A stretch of DNA of 64,000 nucleotides from Streptomyces sp. NBC_01431 (GCF_036231355.1 NZ_CP109496.1:4650001-4714000), one strand, 5' to 3'; numbered from the stretch's first letter, positions 17,063 to 24,566 are shown. The notes: generated by a model from the letters alone, not told the origin. Numbers and translations: made by a program.

Positions 17063-17208
17063 CCGAGGTGTCCCGGATAGGGATGAGACATCCCGTTCTG
17101 TACCCGGGTTGGCCACCAGCCACCTCCGGCAGGAAGAATCGGGGTGCCGCGTGAGACGCTGCACGGGGCCGAATTCACGCAGGGCCCGTACGGGGAGGTG
17201 GCAGGCAA

Positions 17209-19575
17209 GTGGAGCAGCTGACGCAGCACGACCCGAGGCGGATCGGTCCGTTCGAGGTCCTTGGTCGGCTCGGGGCGGGCGGCATGGGCCTTGTCTATCT
17301 GGCGCGCTCGGCCTCCGGCCGCCGCGTCGCGATCAAGACGGTGCGCACCGAGCTCGCCGAGGACCAGCTCTTCCGGGTCCGCTTCACGCGCGAGGTGGAG
17401 GCGGCCCGAGCGGTGAGCGGTTTCTACACCGCCGCCGTGGTCGACGCCGATCCGCGCGCCGCGGTGCCGTGGCTGGCCACCGCGTACGTACCGGCGCCCT
17501 CCCTCGAAGAAATAGTGAATGAGTGCGGGCCGCTCCCGGCCCAGGCGGTGCGCTGGCTCGCCGCCGGTATCGCCGAGGCCCTCCAGTCCATCCACGGCGC
17601 CGGTCTCGTGCACCGCGACCTGAAGCCGTCCAACGTCCTCGTGGTCGAGGACGGGCCGCGGGTGATCGACTTCGGTATCGCGTCAGGGGTCTCCAACACC
17701 CGCCTGACCATGACGAACGTGGCTGTGGGCACCCCCGCCTACATGTCGCCCGAGCAGGCCAAGGACTCCCGCAGCGTGACCGGCGCGAGCGATGTGTTCT
17801 CGCTCGGCTCCACGCTGGTCTTCGCGGCCACCGGCCACGCGCCCTTCCACGGCGCGAACCCCGTCGAGACCGTTTTCATGCTGCTGCGCGAGGGCCCGGA
17901 CGTCAGCGGCCTTCCCGACGAGCTGCGTCCGCTCATCGAGTCCTGCATGCAGATGGAGCACCCGAACCGGCCGTCCCCCGAGGACCTCCAGGCCCAGCTC
18001 GCGCCGCACCTCTTCGCGTCCGGCTCGGACGACAGCGGTACGGCGTCGGCCTGGCTGCCGCCCCGCTCGGTCGCGATGATCGAGCAGCGCAGGGGCGGCG
18101 GCCGCATGCAGGCCGTCGCCCAGTCCGTCGACCCCTCGCCGAGTTCGTCCCCGCGTTCCAGCAGGGGCGGCGGCCCTGCGGCGCCGCCCCGCCCGGCCGA
18201 GCCGCCGTACGTCGCGCGGCACGGCGCCGCGCCCGTCACCCATCCACCCCGCCAGGCGGAGGAGCCCGTCCGGCTGCCCGGCGCCAAGGTCCCCATCGGT
18301 CCGGGCCCGCGGGCCGACGCCGCCCGCGTCTCCGTCGACGCCGGGCCCACCACCGGCTGGGTGCGCAGGCCCGCCGCCCCCGTCGTCACCAACGGCGCGC
18401 TGGCCGCGCCCGTACCGCCGCCCGCGCACCCGCCGGAGACCCCGGGCCGCTGGCGCCCCTGGCGGTTCCGCATGTCGAACGACGTGTGGGGCACCCCCGC
18501 CGTCGCCGGCGACCTGCTGTACGTCACCTCCTTCGAGGTGCATGCCCTCGACGTGGCCAGTGGCCGCCGCCAGTTCAAGACGCGGGACGTCGCCTGGGCG
18601 ATGGCCATCGAGTCCGGCCGTATCCACGCCTCCGACGGCCCCACCCTGTACGCCCTTGACGCCGCCGACGGCGGCGAGCTGTGGCGGCTGCCCACCGACG
18701 CCTGGGTGTACTCCCTGAAGGCCGACCGCGGCACCATCGTCACCGGCACCCGCGGTGGCGGCGTCCAGGCCTGGGAGGCGGCCAACGGCGAGAAGCTGTG
18801 GGAGCTCTCCGGCGCCCAGAGCGACTTCGAGACCCCCGAGGCCGGGCCCTCGATCCACGACGGAACGGTCTACGTCTGGCAGGACGCCCGGCTGCGCGCC
18901 CTGGACGCCCGCAGCGGTGTCGAGCGCTGGTCCTACCCGGTCGGCGACGCGGCGTCCTGCGGCGGCGTCCCGGTGCGGGTCGCGCCCGCGCCCGACGGCT
19001 ACGTCTACGTCTCGGCGGGCACCCGCGTCCTGGCCATCGACATCGCCTCCGGCCACGTCCGCTGGCACTTCGAGGCGCCCGCCGCCTTCCTGTGCCCGCC
19101 GACGTTCGCACCGGGCCCGGCGGTGGCCGGCGGCGGCGTGTACCTCGCCGACTACCTCGGCACCGTGTACGCCCTGGACGCGGCGACCGGCAAGGACCGC
19201 TGGCGCATCGCCACCGAGTCCCGCCAGTCCGTCGAGCCGGTCCTGGTGGCCGACGGCAACGTCCACGTGGGCAGCGGCAACGCGCTCTACACCCTGGACG
19301 CGGTGACCTCGACCCCCAAGTGGCGCTTCGCGGCGGGCGGCGAGGTGGTGGGCACCCCGGTCGTCGCCGACGGCCGCATCCACTTCGGCTCGGCCGACCA
19401 CTGCCTCTACACCCTGGACGCGGCGGGCGGCCAGCTCCGCTGGAAGCTCGCCACCGGCGGCGAGATCACCGGCTCGCCGGTGGCCCGCGGAGGCGTCGTG
19501 TACGCGTGCAGCAAGGACCGCTGCGTGTACGCGCTGGACGCGGTGAAGGGGACCGCCACTTCCGGATCCCGCTAG
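17209..19575 (+). CDS. Serine/threonine protein kinase with C-terminal PQQ-type beta-propeller
   Basis: A 788-residue fusion. The kinase domain (1-270) is complete: glycine loop GAGGMG 22-27, Lys43 in VAIKTV, catalytic loop HRDLKPSN 135-142, DFG 154-156, and TPAYMSPEQA. A Pro/Ala-rich linker (about 280-425) follows, then a PQQ-like propeller with at least eight repeats of the type LYALDAADGGELWRL / VYALDAATGKDRWRI. Unlike the PknB group, no transmembrane helix is visible in the linker, so the sensor repeats and kinase appear to share the cytoplasm. GTG 17209 follows GGGGAGG. A propeller ligand has not been inferred. Confidence 0.92.
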   Translation: MEQLTQHDPRRIGPFEVLGRLGAGGMGLVYLARSASGRRVAIKTVRTELAEDQLFRVRFTREVEAARAVSGFYTAAVVDADPRAAVPWLATAYVPAPSLEEIVNECGPLPAQAVRWLAAGIAEALQSIHGAGLVHRDLKPSNVLVVEDGPRVIDFGIASGVSNTRLTMTNVAVGTPAYMSPEQAKDSRSVTGASDVFSLGSTLVFAATGHAPFHGANPVETVFMLLREGPDVSGLPDELRPLIESCMQMEHPNRPSPEDLQAQLAPHLFASGSDDSGTASAWLPPRSVAMIEQRRGGGRMQAVAQSVDPSPSSSPRSSRGGGPAAPPRPAEPPYVARHGAAPVTHPPRQAEEPVRLPGAKVPIGPGPRADAARVSVDAGPTTGWVRRPAAPVVTNGALAAPVPPPAHPPETPGRWRPWRFRMSNDVWGTPAVAGDLLYVTSFEVHALDVASGRRQFKTRDVAWAMAIESGRIHASDGPTLYALDAADGGELWRLPTDAWVYSLKADRGTIVTGTRGGGVQAWEAANGEKLWELSGAQSDFETPEAGPSIHDGTVYVWQDARLRALDARSGVERWSYPVGDAASCGGVPVRVAPAPDGYVYVSAGTRVLAIDIASGHVRWHFEAPAAFLCPPTFAPGPAVAGGGVYLADYLGTVYALDAATGKDRWRIATESRQSVEPVLVADGNVHVGSGNALYTLDAVTSTPKWRFAAGGEVVGTPVVADGRIHFGSADHCLYTLDAAGGQLRWKLATGGEITGSPVARGGVVYACSKDRCVYALDAVKGTATSGSR

Positions 19576-19652
19576 TGCCGTGCGGCGCGCGGCCCGGTTC
19601 GCTGGTTGCCCCGGGCGGCGTGGCCCCGATTCGCTGCGGGCCGTGCGTAGCT

Positions 19653-19750
19653 GATCGCGCAGTTCCTCGCGCCCCTTGTGTGGGCCGCCGCCCTGGTTCG
19701 CTGCGGGCCGTGTGTGGCTGGTCGCGCAGTTCCTCGCGCCCCCTTCTGGG
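19653..19750 (+). repeat. Dispersed intergenic repeat, two tandem copies (copies 2 and 3)
   Basis: Copies at about 19653-19677 and 19720-19750 share GGTCGCGCAGTTCCTCGCGC, each preceded by TTCGCTGCGGGCCGTG. A third, decayed copy runs about 19775-19820. The gap 19576-19845 between the kinase and methyltransferase genes consists almost entirely of this element. Confidence 0.75.
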
Positions 19751-19845
19751 GCGCGCCACCCTGGAAGAGGTGTGGGATGTGCGTTGCTGGTCGTGTAGTT
19801 TCCGCGCTCCTTCTTGGGGCGGTACCCCGAAAGGTCTTGTCCCGT

Positions 19846-20634
19846 ATGGCAGTTGAGGCGCTCTCCCCTTCCGTCGTCATCGGCCGGTTGCGGGCCGCCG
19901 GGTGCGTATTCGCCGAGGACGAGGCGGAGTTGCTCCTCGCCACGGCCGAAGACCCCGCCGAACTCGCCGCGATGGTGGAGCGGAGGGCGTCCGGACTACC
20001 CCTCGAACACGTCCTGGGCTGGGCCGGGTTCCACGGTCTTCGGGTGGCCGTGGACCCCGGGGTCTTCGTCCCGCGCCGACGCACCGAATTCCTCGTCCAG
20101 CAGGCGCTGGCGCTCACGGACACCACCGCCCCGGTCGTCGTCGTGGACCTGTGCTGCGGTTCGGGCGCGCTCGGCGCCGCGCTCGCCTCCGCGCTGCCGA
20201 ACGCGGAACTGCACGCCGCCGACATCGATCCCGCCGCGGTGCGCTGCGCCCGCCGCAACCTGGCGCCGCTCGGCGGGCACGTCTACGAGGGCGACCTGTT
20301 CGCCCCCCTCCCGCCGTCGCTGCGCGGCCGGGTCTCCATCCTGGCCGCGAACGTCCCGTACGTACCCTCCGACGAGGTGGGTCTGCTGCCCGCGGAGGCC
20401 CGCGAGCACGAGCCGCTGGTCGCCCTGGACGGCGGCTCGGACGGCCTCGACGTCATGCGCCGCGTCGCCCTGGAAGCCCCGCACTGGCTCGCTCCGGGAG
20501 GCACGCTGCTCGTGGAGACCAGCGAGCGACAGGTGCCGGGGGCGCTGGAAGCGATGTCAGCGGGCGGCCTGCGGGCCACCCTGGTGACCTCGCAGGAGCT
20601 GTACGCGAACGTGGTGACCGGCGCACGCGACTGA
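19846..20634 (+). CDS. PrmC-related protein N5-glutamine methyltransferase-like
   Basis: A 262-residue SAM methyltransferase. The helical substrate domain is followed by GFHGLRVAVDPGVFVPRRRT, SAM motif I VVDLCCGSGALGAALA, acidic loop AADIDPAAVRCARRN, and NVPYVPSDEV. That last motif replaces the N-P-P-Y of true PrmC (HemK), and LETSERQ follows. This variant is typical of the PrmC-related group rather than of release-factor methyltransferase itself, so the target is uncertain. ATG 19846 is chosen because conserved sequence starts there. The longer frame upstream runs through the dispersed repeats. Confidence 0.83.
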   Translation: MAVEALSPSVVIGRLRAAGCVFAEDEAELLLATAEDPAELAAMVERRASGLPLEHVLGWAGFHGLRVAVDPGVFVPRRRTEFLVQQALALTDTTAPVVVVDLCCGSGALGAALASALPNAELHAADIDPAAVRCARRNLAPLGGHVYEGDLFAPLPPSLRGRVSILAANVPYVPSDEVGLLPAEAREHEPLVALDGGSDGLDVMRRVALEAPHWLAPGGTLLVETSERQVPGALEAMSAGGLRATLVTSQELYANVVTGARD

Positions 20635-20990
20635 CCCCCTGCCGGACCCCGTGAGGCCCGTGACGGCCGTCGTACCAGGCACGGAAGGGGCTCCGGACGG
20701 CGGCCGTCGCTCCCAGGAGAGCGAGGATCGAGCCGAGGACGTACGGACCTCGCCGACCCTCCTTCCAAATAGCTCTCGCTGCCGACGCTACGCCCGCCAA
20801 GAACCCCCCGCGACCCGTGAGCCGACCCGGTGGGGGGCGAGGAACTGCGCGACCAGCCCCGCACGGCCGGTAGCCGAAGGATAGGCCTTTCAGGGGCGCG
20901 GGGGAGTGTGCGGCTTAAAGAGCCACAGATCAACTGACGAGTGCCGGGCCTGTCCCGAGATCTGGGAAACCGCTGGTCAGACAGCAAAAG
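20635..20990. other. Gap at the left edge of the mobile remnant; no supported gene
   Basis: It holds a reversed copy of the dispersed repeat (20833-20883) and otherwise nothing I can assign. A short + frame at 20651-20884 has no ribosome site and recognisable repeat sequence inside it, so I do not call it. Confidence 0.6.
20833..20883 (-). repeat. Dispersed intergenic repeat, left flank of the mobile remnant (copy 4)
   Basis: GGCGAGGAACTGCGCGACCA continues through GCCCCGCACGGCCGGTAGCC. The same extended sequence recurs in the same orientation at 24490-24539, so the remnant is bracketed by direct copies. Confidence 0.7.
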
Positions 20991-21027
20991 ACCCCGGTCA
21001 GCGCTCGGGGGAACGCCAACCGGGGCC
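20990..21027 (-). terminator. Rho-independent-type terminator of the small-gene operon
   Basis: On the minus strand CCCCGGT pairs with ACCGGGG around a loop of about 20 bases, followed by TCTTTTGC. It lies directly after the stop of the 82-residue gene at 21033. Confidence 0.6.
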
Positions 21028-21032
21028 GGAGG

Positions 21033-21281
21033 TCAGTCTTTGGACGGGATCACGAAGCCTCTCCGTGCGCTGACCGCTGCACTTGGCAGGGGGCCCTGCA
21101 CGATCTTCGCGAGTACGGACGCTACGGCATCAGCCTTGATGGGTTTCCGGGTCACAGGATCGGCGATGTCGAACACGCCCCAATCCCCAGCCGCGTTGTT
21201 CGGGTCTACCGGCGCGACCACCCAGGAAAGCCCCAGCCGCCTGAGTGTGGCGTCCACCTTGCGGGCCTTTTCCGCGTCCAT
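21033..21281 (-). CDS. Hypothetical protein, mobile-element type
   Basis: An 82-residue protein I cannot assign to a named family. It begins MDAEKARKVDATLRRLGLSW, has a short central region GDWGVFDIADPVTRKPIKAD, and ends in a positively charged tail. It is soluble, with no signal peptide. A terminator follows at once. It is downstream of the 161-residue gene on the same strand, and codon use is less GC-biased than in the flanking chromosome. Probably cargo or a regulatory protein of the integrative element. Confidence 0.65.
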   Translation of the reverse strand: MDAEKARKVDATLRRLGLSWVVAPVDPNNAAGDWGVFDIADPVTRKPIKADAVASVLAKIVQGPLPSAAVSARRGFVIPSKD

Positions 21282-21317
21282 CGGCTCACCTTCCGTCGTA
21301 CGTTCCGGGCAGCCTAG

Positions 21318-21803
21318 CTATTCGCCGTCGCCCCCACCGTGCGTTGCGCAGTTGCCGGGGTTAATCGGCCCGCAGCCTCCCGGTACCGGAGTGTGGGAGC
21401 AGTCCGCGGCCACGCCGACAAGGGTCTTGGTCGGGCCCGTCCACAGCTCTGCGTCTACGGTGAACCCTGCTTGCTCGATCAGTGCCACTGTGCGGGTCAG
21501 GACGTCCGGATCGTGCCTCTCGGGCCCCGGGCGCTCGGGGAAGTGGTTCACGAAATGCCCCAGCCCCTCACAAAGCTTGGCGTACAACTGCGTGTGGAGG
21601 ATCAGCGCGTGCCAACCCTCGTCCACCACCTTGGACGGTTGGATGTACACGGTCGGGAACTGCGCTGCCGCAGCAACGTACTTGAGTGCTTCCGTCACGA
21701 TGCGCTCAGCCGTAGCCTCGTCCATGTCGGGGTTGTTGTCCGTGACCGTTGCGGCCACGCCCTCGAACGCGGCAGGGGTCAGTAATGCGCGTGCGTCTTG
21801 CAT
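21318..21803 (-). CDS. Glycine-rich-domain-like hypothetical protein
   Basis: A 161-residue protein. The central segment PSKVVDEGWHALILHTQLYA, with an invariant-looking D-E-x-W-H-x-x-x-x-H-T, followed by GHFVNHFPERPGPE, resembles the short actinobacterial relatives of the GRDP/DUF1399 family found on plasmids and integrative elements. The C-terminus is Cys- and Gly-rich (CSHTPVPGGCGPINPGNCAT). Biochemical function is unknown. It has a 220-base leader with two hairpins. Likely part of the mobile remnant. Confidence 0.65.
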   Translation of the reverse strand: MQDARALLTPAAFEGVAATVTDNNPDMDEATAERIVTEALKYVAAAAQFPTVYIQPSKVVDEGWHALILHTQLYAKLCEGLGHFVNHFPERPGPERHDPDVLTRTVALIEQAGFTVDAELWTGPTKTLVGVAADCSHTPVPGGCGPINPGNCATHGGGDGE

Positions 21804-21873
21804 GTGCGTGCCTCCCTGTTGTGGATGGGAGCCCGCCCCGACCGTTCGAGCTGTCCAAGGTCTATCGGTCGGG

Positions 21874-21999
21874 GCGGACGCTTGCCCCGCTGTCCGCGTT
21901 GGACCTCATATCACGACGCAGACAGCGGGAGTTGAACCCGACCCTCAGCAAGGGCGGGACCGCTGCCACGTCCGCCTGCCATCCGTAGCAGGGGCGGAC
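21874..21999. other. Structured leader: two hairpins and a tRNA-like T arm
   Basis: Hairpin one: GCGGAC (21874-21879) with GTCCGC (21892-21897). Hairpin two: GTCCGCC (21970-21976) with GGCGGAC (21993-21999). Between them the minus strand reads GGGTTCAACTCCC, a T-arm look-alike, and GCAGGCG (complement 21973-21979) can pair with TGTCTGC (complement 21918-21924) like an acceptor stem. No D arm or anticodon arm is present, so this is not a normal tRNA. It may be an RNA leader of the 161-residue gene or a tRNA fragment left by integration. Confidence 0.35.
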
Positions 22000-22029
22000 C
22001 GGTGCAAGCCTCACCGAGGGCCGGGGGTC

Positions 22030-22143
22030 TTAGAGGCGGCCCGTCACGGCCCATACGAGAAGGACGACGGGCAGTGCCCAGCCGATGACGGCCATGAACA
22101 CACCGGCCACGCGTCCGAGTGAAGTCGCTAACCGAGGGTTCAT
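22030..22143 (-). CDS. 37-residue membrane peptide
   Basis: A tiny gene encoding MNPRLATSLGRVAGVFMAVI followed by a second hydrophobic stretch LPVVLLVWAV and a short tail, so one long or two short membrane segments. Its ATG overlaps the stop of the upstream gene (ATGA), which supports real translation by coupling. It is the last gene of a four-gene cascade (63, 67, 90 and 37 residues) in which every junction overlaps by four bases. Function unknown; a membrane anchor or small regulator is possible. Confidence 0.6.
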   Translation of the reverse strand: MNPRLATSLGRVAGVFMAVIGWALPVVLLVWAVTGRL

Positions 22144-22412
22144 ACCGTCACCCGCGCAACGCGCGCCGGTTGAAGCTGGTCAGTGGGCAGGAGTTCAGCG
22201 AAGTCGTCGAAGCTGCGCCGGAAGTGGCGGTGTCCGGTCTGCCGCATGTGATCGCGCATCCAGTCGTCCACTTCATCGGCGCTCAGGTGCTTGCCGGACG
22301 TGGCGGTGCAGTATCGCTCTTCGCCGGATACGCATCGTGCGCGGTATTCGGGTTCAACGGTGAGGTCCTGTCTGGTGGTCCACTTCTCGTACCGCAGGAT
22401 GCTGGGGGTCAT
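22140..22412 (-). CDS. DUF7848-like small protein
   Basis: A 90-residue protein that resembles the small Streptomyces proteins named DUF7848, common on integrative elements: an N-terminal strand region RSxLRYEKWTTRQDLTVEPE-like, Cys residues in YRARCVSGEERYCTAT, and C-terminal WMRDHMRQTGHRHFRRSF. The two Cys and the W-x-x-x-H-x-x-x-T-G-H pattern could bind a metal. Start and stop overlap both neighbours by four bases. The family assignment is from memory of similar proteins and is moderate. Confidence 0.65.
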   Translation of the reverse strand: MTPSILRYEKWTTRQDLTVEPEYRARCVSGEERYCTATSGKHLSADEVDDWMRDHMRQTGHRHFRRSFDDFAELLPTDQLQPARVARVTV

Positions 22413-22612
22413 CGCTTCCTCTTGTTGGCGCTGAGCGTCGGATCAACGGTTGGCTTGTCTCGGTGACGGGGGCACCGACACGGCGGGTAAGCCATGGAGC
22501 CGGGCGGAAGGTCGGCGCCGTCCGCTCCGCCGTCCTTCGCGACCAGGAGCACGCCGTCGACAGCGCGGGCCGACATGAGCCGGGTGAGCGCTTTCCGCGC
22601 GCTGCTGCTCAC
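22409..22612 (-). CDS. Hypothetical small protein (mobile element)
   Basis: A 67-residue basic protein starting at GTG 22612 inside the stop of the preceding gene. It contains VDGVLLVAKDGGADGADLPP and a C-terminal Cys-x-Cys-x3-H segment PPCRCPRHRD that could hold zinc. No family is recognised. The coupling at both ends (GTGA and ATGA) argues for it being real. Confidence 0.55.
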   Translation of the reverse strand: MSSSARKALTRLMSARAVDGVLLVAKDGGADGADLPPGSMAYPPCRCPRHRDKPTVDPTLSANKRKR

Positions 22613-22800
22613 GAGATCAGCCGTTCCAGTGCAGCGAGCACGGTGGGAAGGTCCACGTGGTCCCGGTGGGCGAAGCCGCCGCGTGGTCGCCAGTAGGGCA
22701 GCGCCCAGGGGCCGAACACCCTTATGAGCGCCACCAGCTCAGCTGCGTCGGGATGAAGCCCGCGTGCGGGTGCTGTGCTCTCGGCTCCGTCAGTGCTCAT
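22609..22800 (-). CDS. Hypothetical small protein, first gene of the coupled cascade
   Basis: A 63-residue soluble protein with ELVALIRVFGPWALPYWRPR and a C-terminal helix LPTVLAALERLIS. No named family is recognised. ATG 22800 is chosen because GGAGGAGTGATCAGG precedes it and a longer frame to 23013 would run through the divergent regulator gene. It heads a minus-strand cascade and faces the XRE regulator gene across 178 bases that hold iteron-like repeats. Confidence 0.6.
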   Translation of the reverse strand: MSTDGAESTAPARGLHPDAAELVALIRVFGPWALPYWRPRGGFAHRDHVDLPTVLAALERLIS

Positions 22801-22869
22801 CCTGATCACTCCTCCGCCCGTCGTGCCGTGGCACTGACAGGGAACCGGGTCGGAGGCAGGGTGCCCACG

Positions 22870-22927
22870 GCAGAAAGGCCGCAGTCCGGCCGCATTTCTG
22901 CCCGCACAAGGCCGCATTGGGGCCGCA
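22870..22927. promoter_or_regulatory. Iteron-like operator: four GGCCGCA repeats at 11/22/11 spacing
   Basis: GGCCGCA starts at 22877, 22888, 22910 and 22921, all on one helical face, in the divergent promoter region of the XRE gene and the small-gene cascade. The first two are enclosed by the inverted repeat GCAGAAA (22870-22876) / TTTCTGC (22895-22901). This fits a binding site for the adjacent XRE protein. Confidence 0.6.
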
Positions 22928-22978
22928 CTGGCTACGCTGAACTGGGCGGACGGCAGGTGATCAGAAAGGACGGGCCCG

Positions 22979-24214
22979 ATGGTGAAGCGGGAGCGGTTTG
23001 CCGCGCGGCGCAAAGCGTGTGGCTACAGCCAAGAGCGCCTTGCAGAACTCCTGAGAGTCGATCGCTCAACGGTGCAGCGGTGGGAAAGCGGTGAGGTTGA
23101 GCCACAGCCATGGCAGAGGCCAAAACTGGCTAAGGCGTTCCGGATTTCCGGCAAAGAGCTTGATGCGCTTCTCATTCCAGAGATTTGCACTCCCAAGTTG
23201 GTGGTCAATGAGTGGCAGACGCTACCTGTCCCCACGACTGATGATGAGTTTGAAGCACTGGAGTTGTCCAGGCGTGCACAGGCTAGTGATGTCGGCGCGG
23301 GGATGCTGAACAGGCTAGAAAGTGCCTTCGATGATTTGGCCACTAAGTACCCCGTTACTCCACCACGGGAGTTGTTGGAACGTGTGCGGCGCCACTCATC
23401 CTATGTCGCCCACCTAATGGATGCCCGCATGACTCTCAGCGAACATCGTCGCCTGTTGGTGGTCGGCGGCTGGTTCCAGCTCCTAGGGGCCACACTGCAT
23501 ATCGACCTTAACCAGGAATATGCGGCGACTGCGCGTCTCCAAACCGCTGCAACGCTCGCAGCGGAAGCCGGGCACCCCGAAATTACGGCATGGTGCTATG
23601 AGACCGACGCATGGTGCGTCTTGACTGAGGGCGATTACGCTCACGCACTAGAGTTGTCGCGAATTGCTCAAGGCTACGCGCCTGCCGGAAGCTCAGTTGC
23701 CATTCAAGCTACAGCGCAAGAGGGGCGAGCTAGTGCACGCCTAGGTGACGCAAAACTGACTTATGCGGCGATTGAGAAAGTGCAGCGCATGTCGGCTTCT
23801 CTGGAACAGCGAAAGGGAGTGGAGCACCACTATCAATACGATCCCGGAAAGCAGCTCGCGTACACAGCTACTACTCTGGCATGGCTGGGTGATCCGGCGG
23901 CAGAAACCTATGCGCGCGAAGTGATTTCGCTCCTTTCGCCCGGAGATGACATTCACAAATGGCCACGCCGAGTAGCATCTGCCAACATTGATTTGGCTCT
24001 CACCTTGCTAAGTGGTAATCGACTTGATGAAGCCTGCGATGCAGCACAGAAGGCAATCCTCTCCGGTCGTGTCGTCCCGTCGAACCATTGGCGTGCGCTT
24101 GAAGTCGTCAACGCTGTTGAGTCGCGGCAACTGCCGGAAGCCTCAGACTTGCGAGAGGCGTACCAAGGAATGAAAGCGTTGGCTATCGAAAGCGGAACAG
24201 CATCCGACTCGTAG
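22979..24214 (+). CDS. XRE family regulator with C-terminal TPR-like domain
   Basis: A 411-residue protein. The N-terminal Cro/CI helix-turn-helix reads ACGYSQERLAELLRVDRSTVQRW (split over residues 13-36). A helical region of tetratricopeptide type fills residues about 80-400 (EHRRLLVVGGWFQLLGATLH, AATLAAEAGHPEITAWCYET, AQEGRASARLGDAKLTYAAI). Such proteins in Streptomyces elements control excision or transfer and may bind peptides. The gene uses many A/T-ending codons (for example gaagcactggagttgtcc), unlike its neighbours, marking recent transfer. ATG 22979 has AGAAAGGA upstream. Confidence 0.85.
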   Translation: MVKRERFAARRKACGYSQERLAELLRVDRSTVQRWESGEVEPQPWQRPKLAKAFRISGKELDALLIPEICTPKLVVNEWQTLPVPTTDDEFEALELSRRAQASDVGAGMLNRLESAFDDLATKYPVTPPRELLERVRRHSSYVAHLMDARMTLSEHRRLLVVGGWFQLLGATLHIDLNQEYAATARLQTAATLAAEAGHPEITAWCYETDAWCVLTEGDYAHALELSRIAQGYAPAGSSVAIQATAQEGRASARLGDAKLTYAAIEKVQRMSASLEQRKGVEHHYQYDPGKQLAYTATTLAWLGDPAAETYAREVISLLSPGDDIHKWPRRVASANIDLALTLLSGNRLDEACDAAQKAILSGRVVPSNHWRALEVVNAVESRQLPEASDLREAYQGMKALAIESGTASDS

Positions 24215-24436
24215 CCTGCCCGTGGTTGGTGAAAAGCAAAAGCCCCCGCAGCCACCGCTGACGCCGTTGGCCTGGTCGGCGACGAACAGCACCCGCCACC
24301 CAGGTGACAGCGCGAACGCCCGGCATGCGTCCGTCTGAGACTTGATCGACGTACTCAGGTCGTCGGCCCGGCTCAGACGGACGTAGATGATGCAGGTGGG
24401 CTTACGGCGTTGGCGCGGGAGCGTAGTGGTGTTCAT
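24143..24436 (-). pseudogene. Truncated serine recombinase (integrase), N-terminal fragment
   Basis: Residues 1-60 from ATG 24436 read MNTTTLPRQRRKPTCIIYVR, LSRADDLSTSIKSQTDACRA, then GWRVLFVADQANGVSG. This is the start of the resolvase/integrase catalytic domain: the catalytic Ser in Y-V-R-L-S, the S-I-x-x-Q helix, and the D-x-x-x-S-G turn. The match stops near 24245, where the sequence runs into unrelated DNA at the end of the XRE gene. The rest of the catalytic domain, the recombinase domain and the zinc ribbon (normally 400-500 residues) are gone. It shows that the 20.9-24.5 kb region derives from an integrative element now unable to excise itself. Confidence 0.8.
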
Positions 24437-24437
24437 G

Positions 24438-24478
24438 CGGTCCCCGTGGTGAGTTTGTGAACTCACCCGGGTGGACCG
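24438..24478. repeat. 41-bp imperfect palindrome before the recombinase start; att site candidate
   Basis: CGGTCC-N4-GGTGAGTT-TGTG-AACTCACC-N5-GGACCG, with both arm pairs exact. Its position directly 5' of the recombinase gene, its length and its central TG/GT step suit a serine-integrase attachment site (attL or attR). An operator or hairpin is the alternative. Confidence 0.5.
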
Positions 24479-24489
24479 TTAGGTCAGAA

Positions 24490-24539
24490 CCACGGGGAAC
24501 TGCGCGCTCAGCCCCCCCACGGCCGGCAGCCGAATACCC
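24490..24539 (-). repeat. Dispersed intergenic repeat, right flank of the mobile remnant (copy 5)
   Basis: GGGGAACTGCGCGCTCAGCC continues through CACGGCCGGCAGCCGAA, matching the left-flank copy at 20833-20883 in the same orientation. Confidence 0.7.
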
Positions 24540-24566
24540 GCCCACCCCCCGGAGCACCGGCGGAGC

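Noticed and set aside
17080..17094. GGGATG-AGA-CATCCC as an operator of the kinase gene
   Set aside because: A single small palindrome without a second copy or regulator; it may be only a weak hairpin after the VOC gene.
20651..20884. A 77-residue protein gene after the methyltransferase
   Set aside because: There is no ribosome site, and the frame ends inside a dispersed-repeat copy.
21917..21979. A functional tRNA gene on the minus strand
   Set aside because: A T-arm-like GGGTTCAACTCCC and a possible acceptor pairing exist, but D and anticodon arms cannot be drawn in the 31 bases between them.
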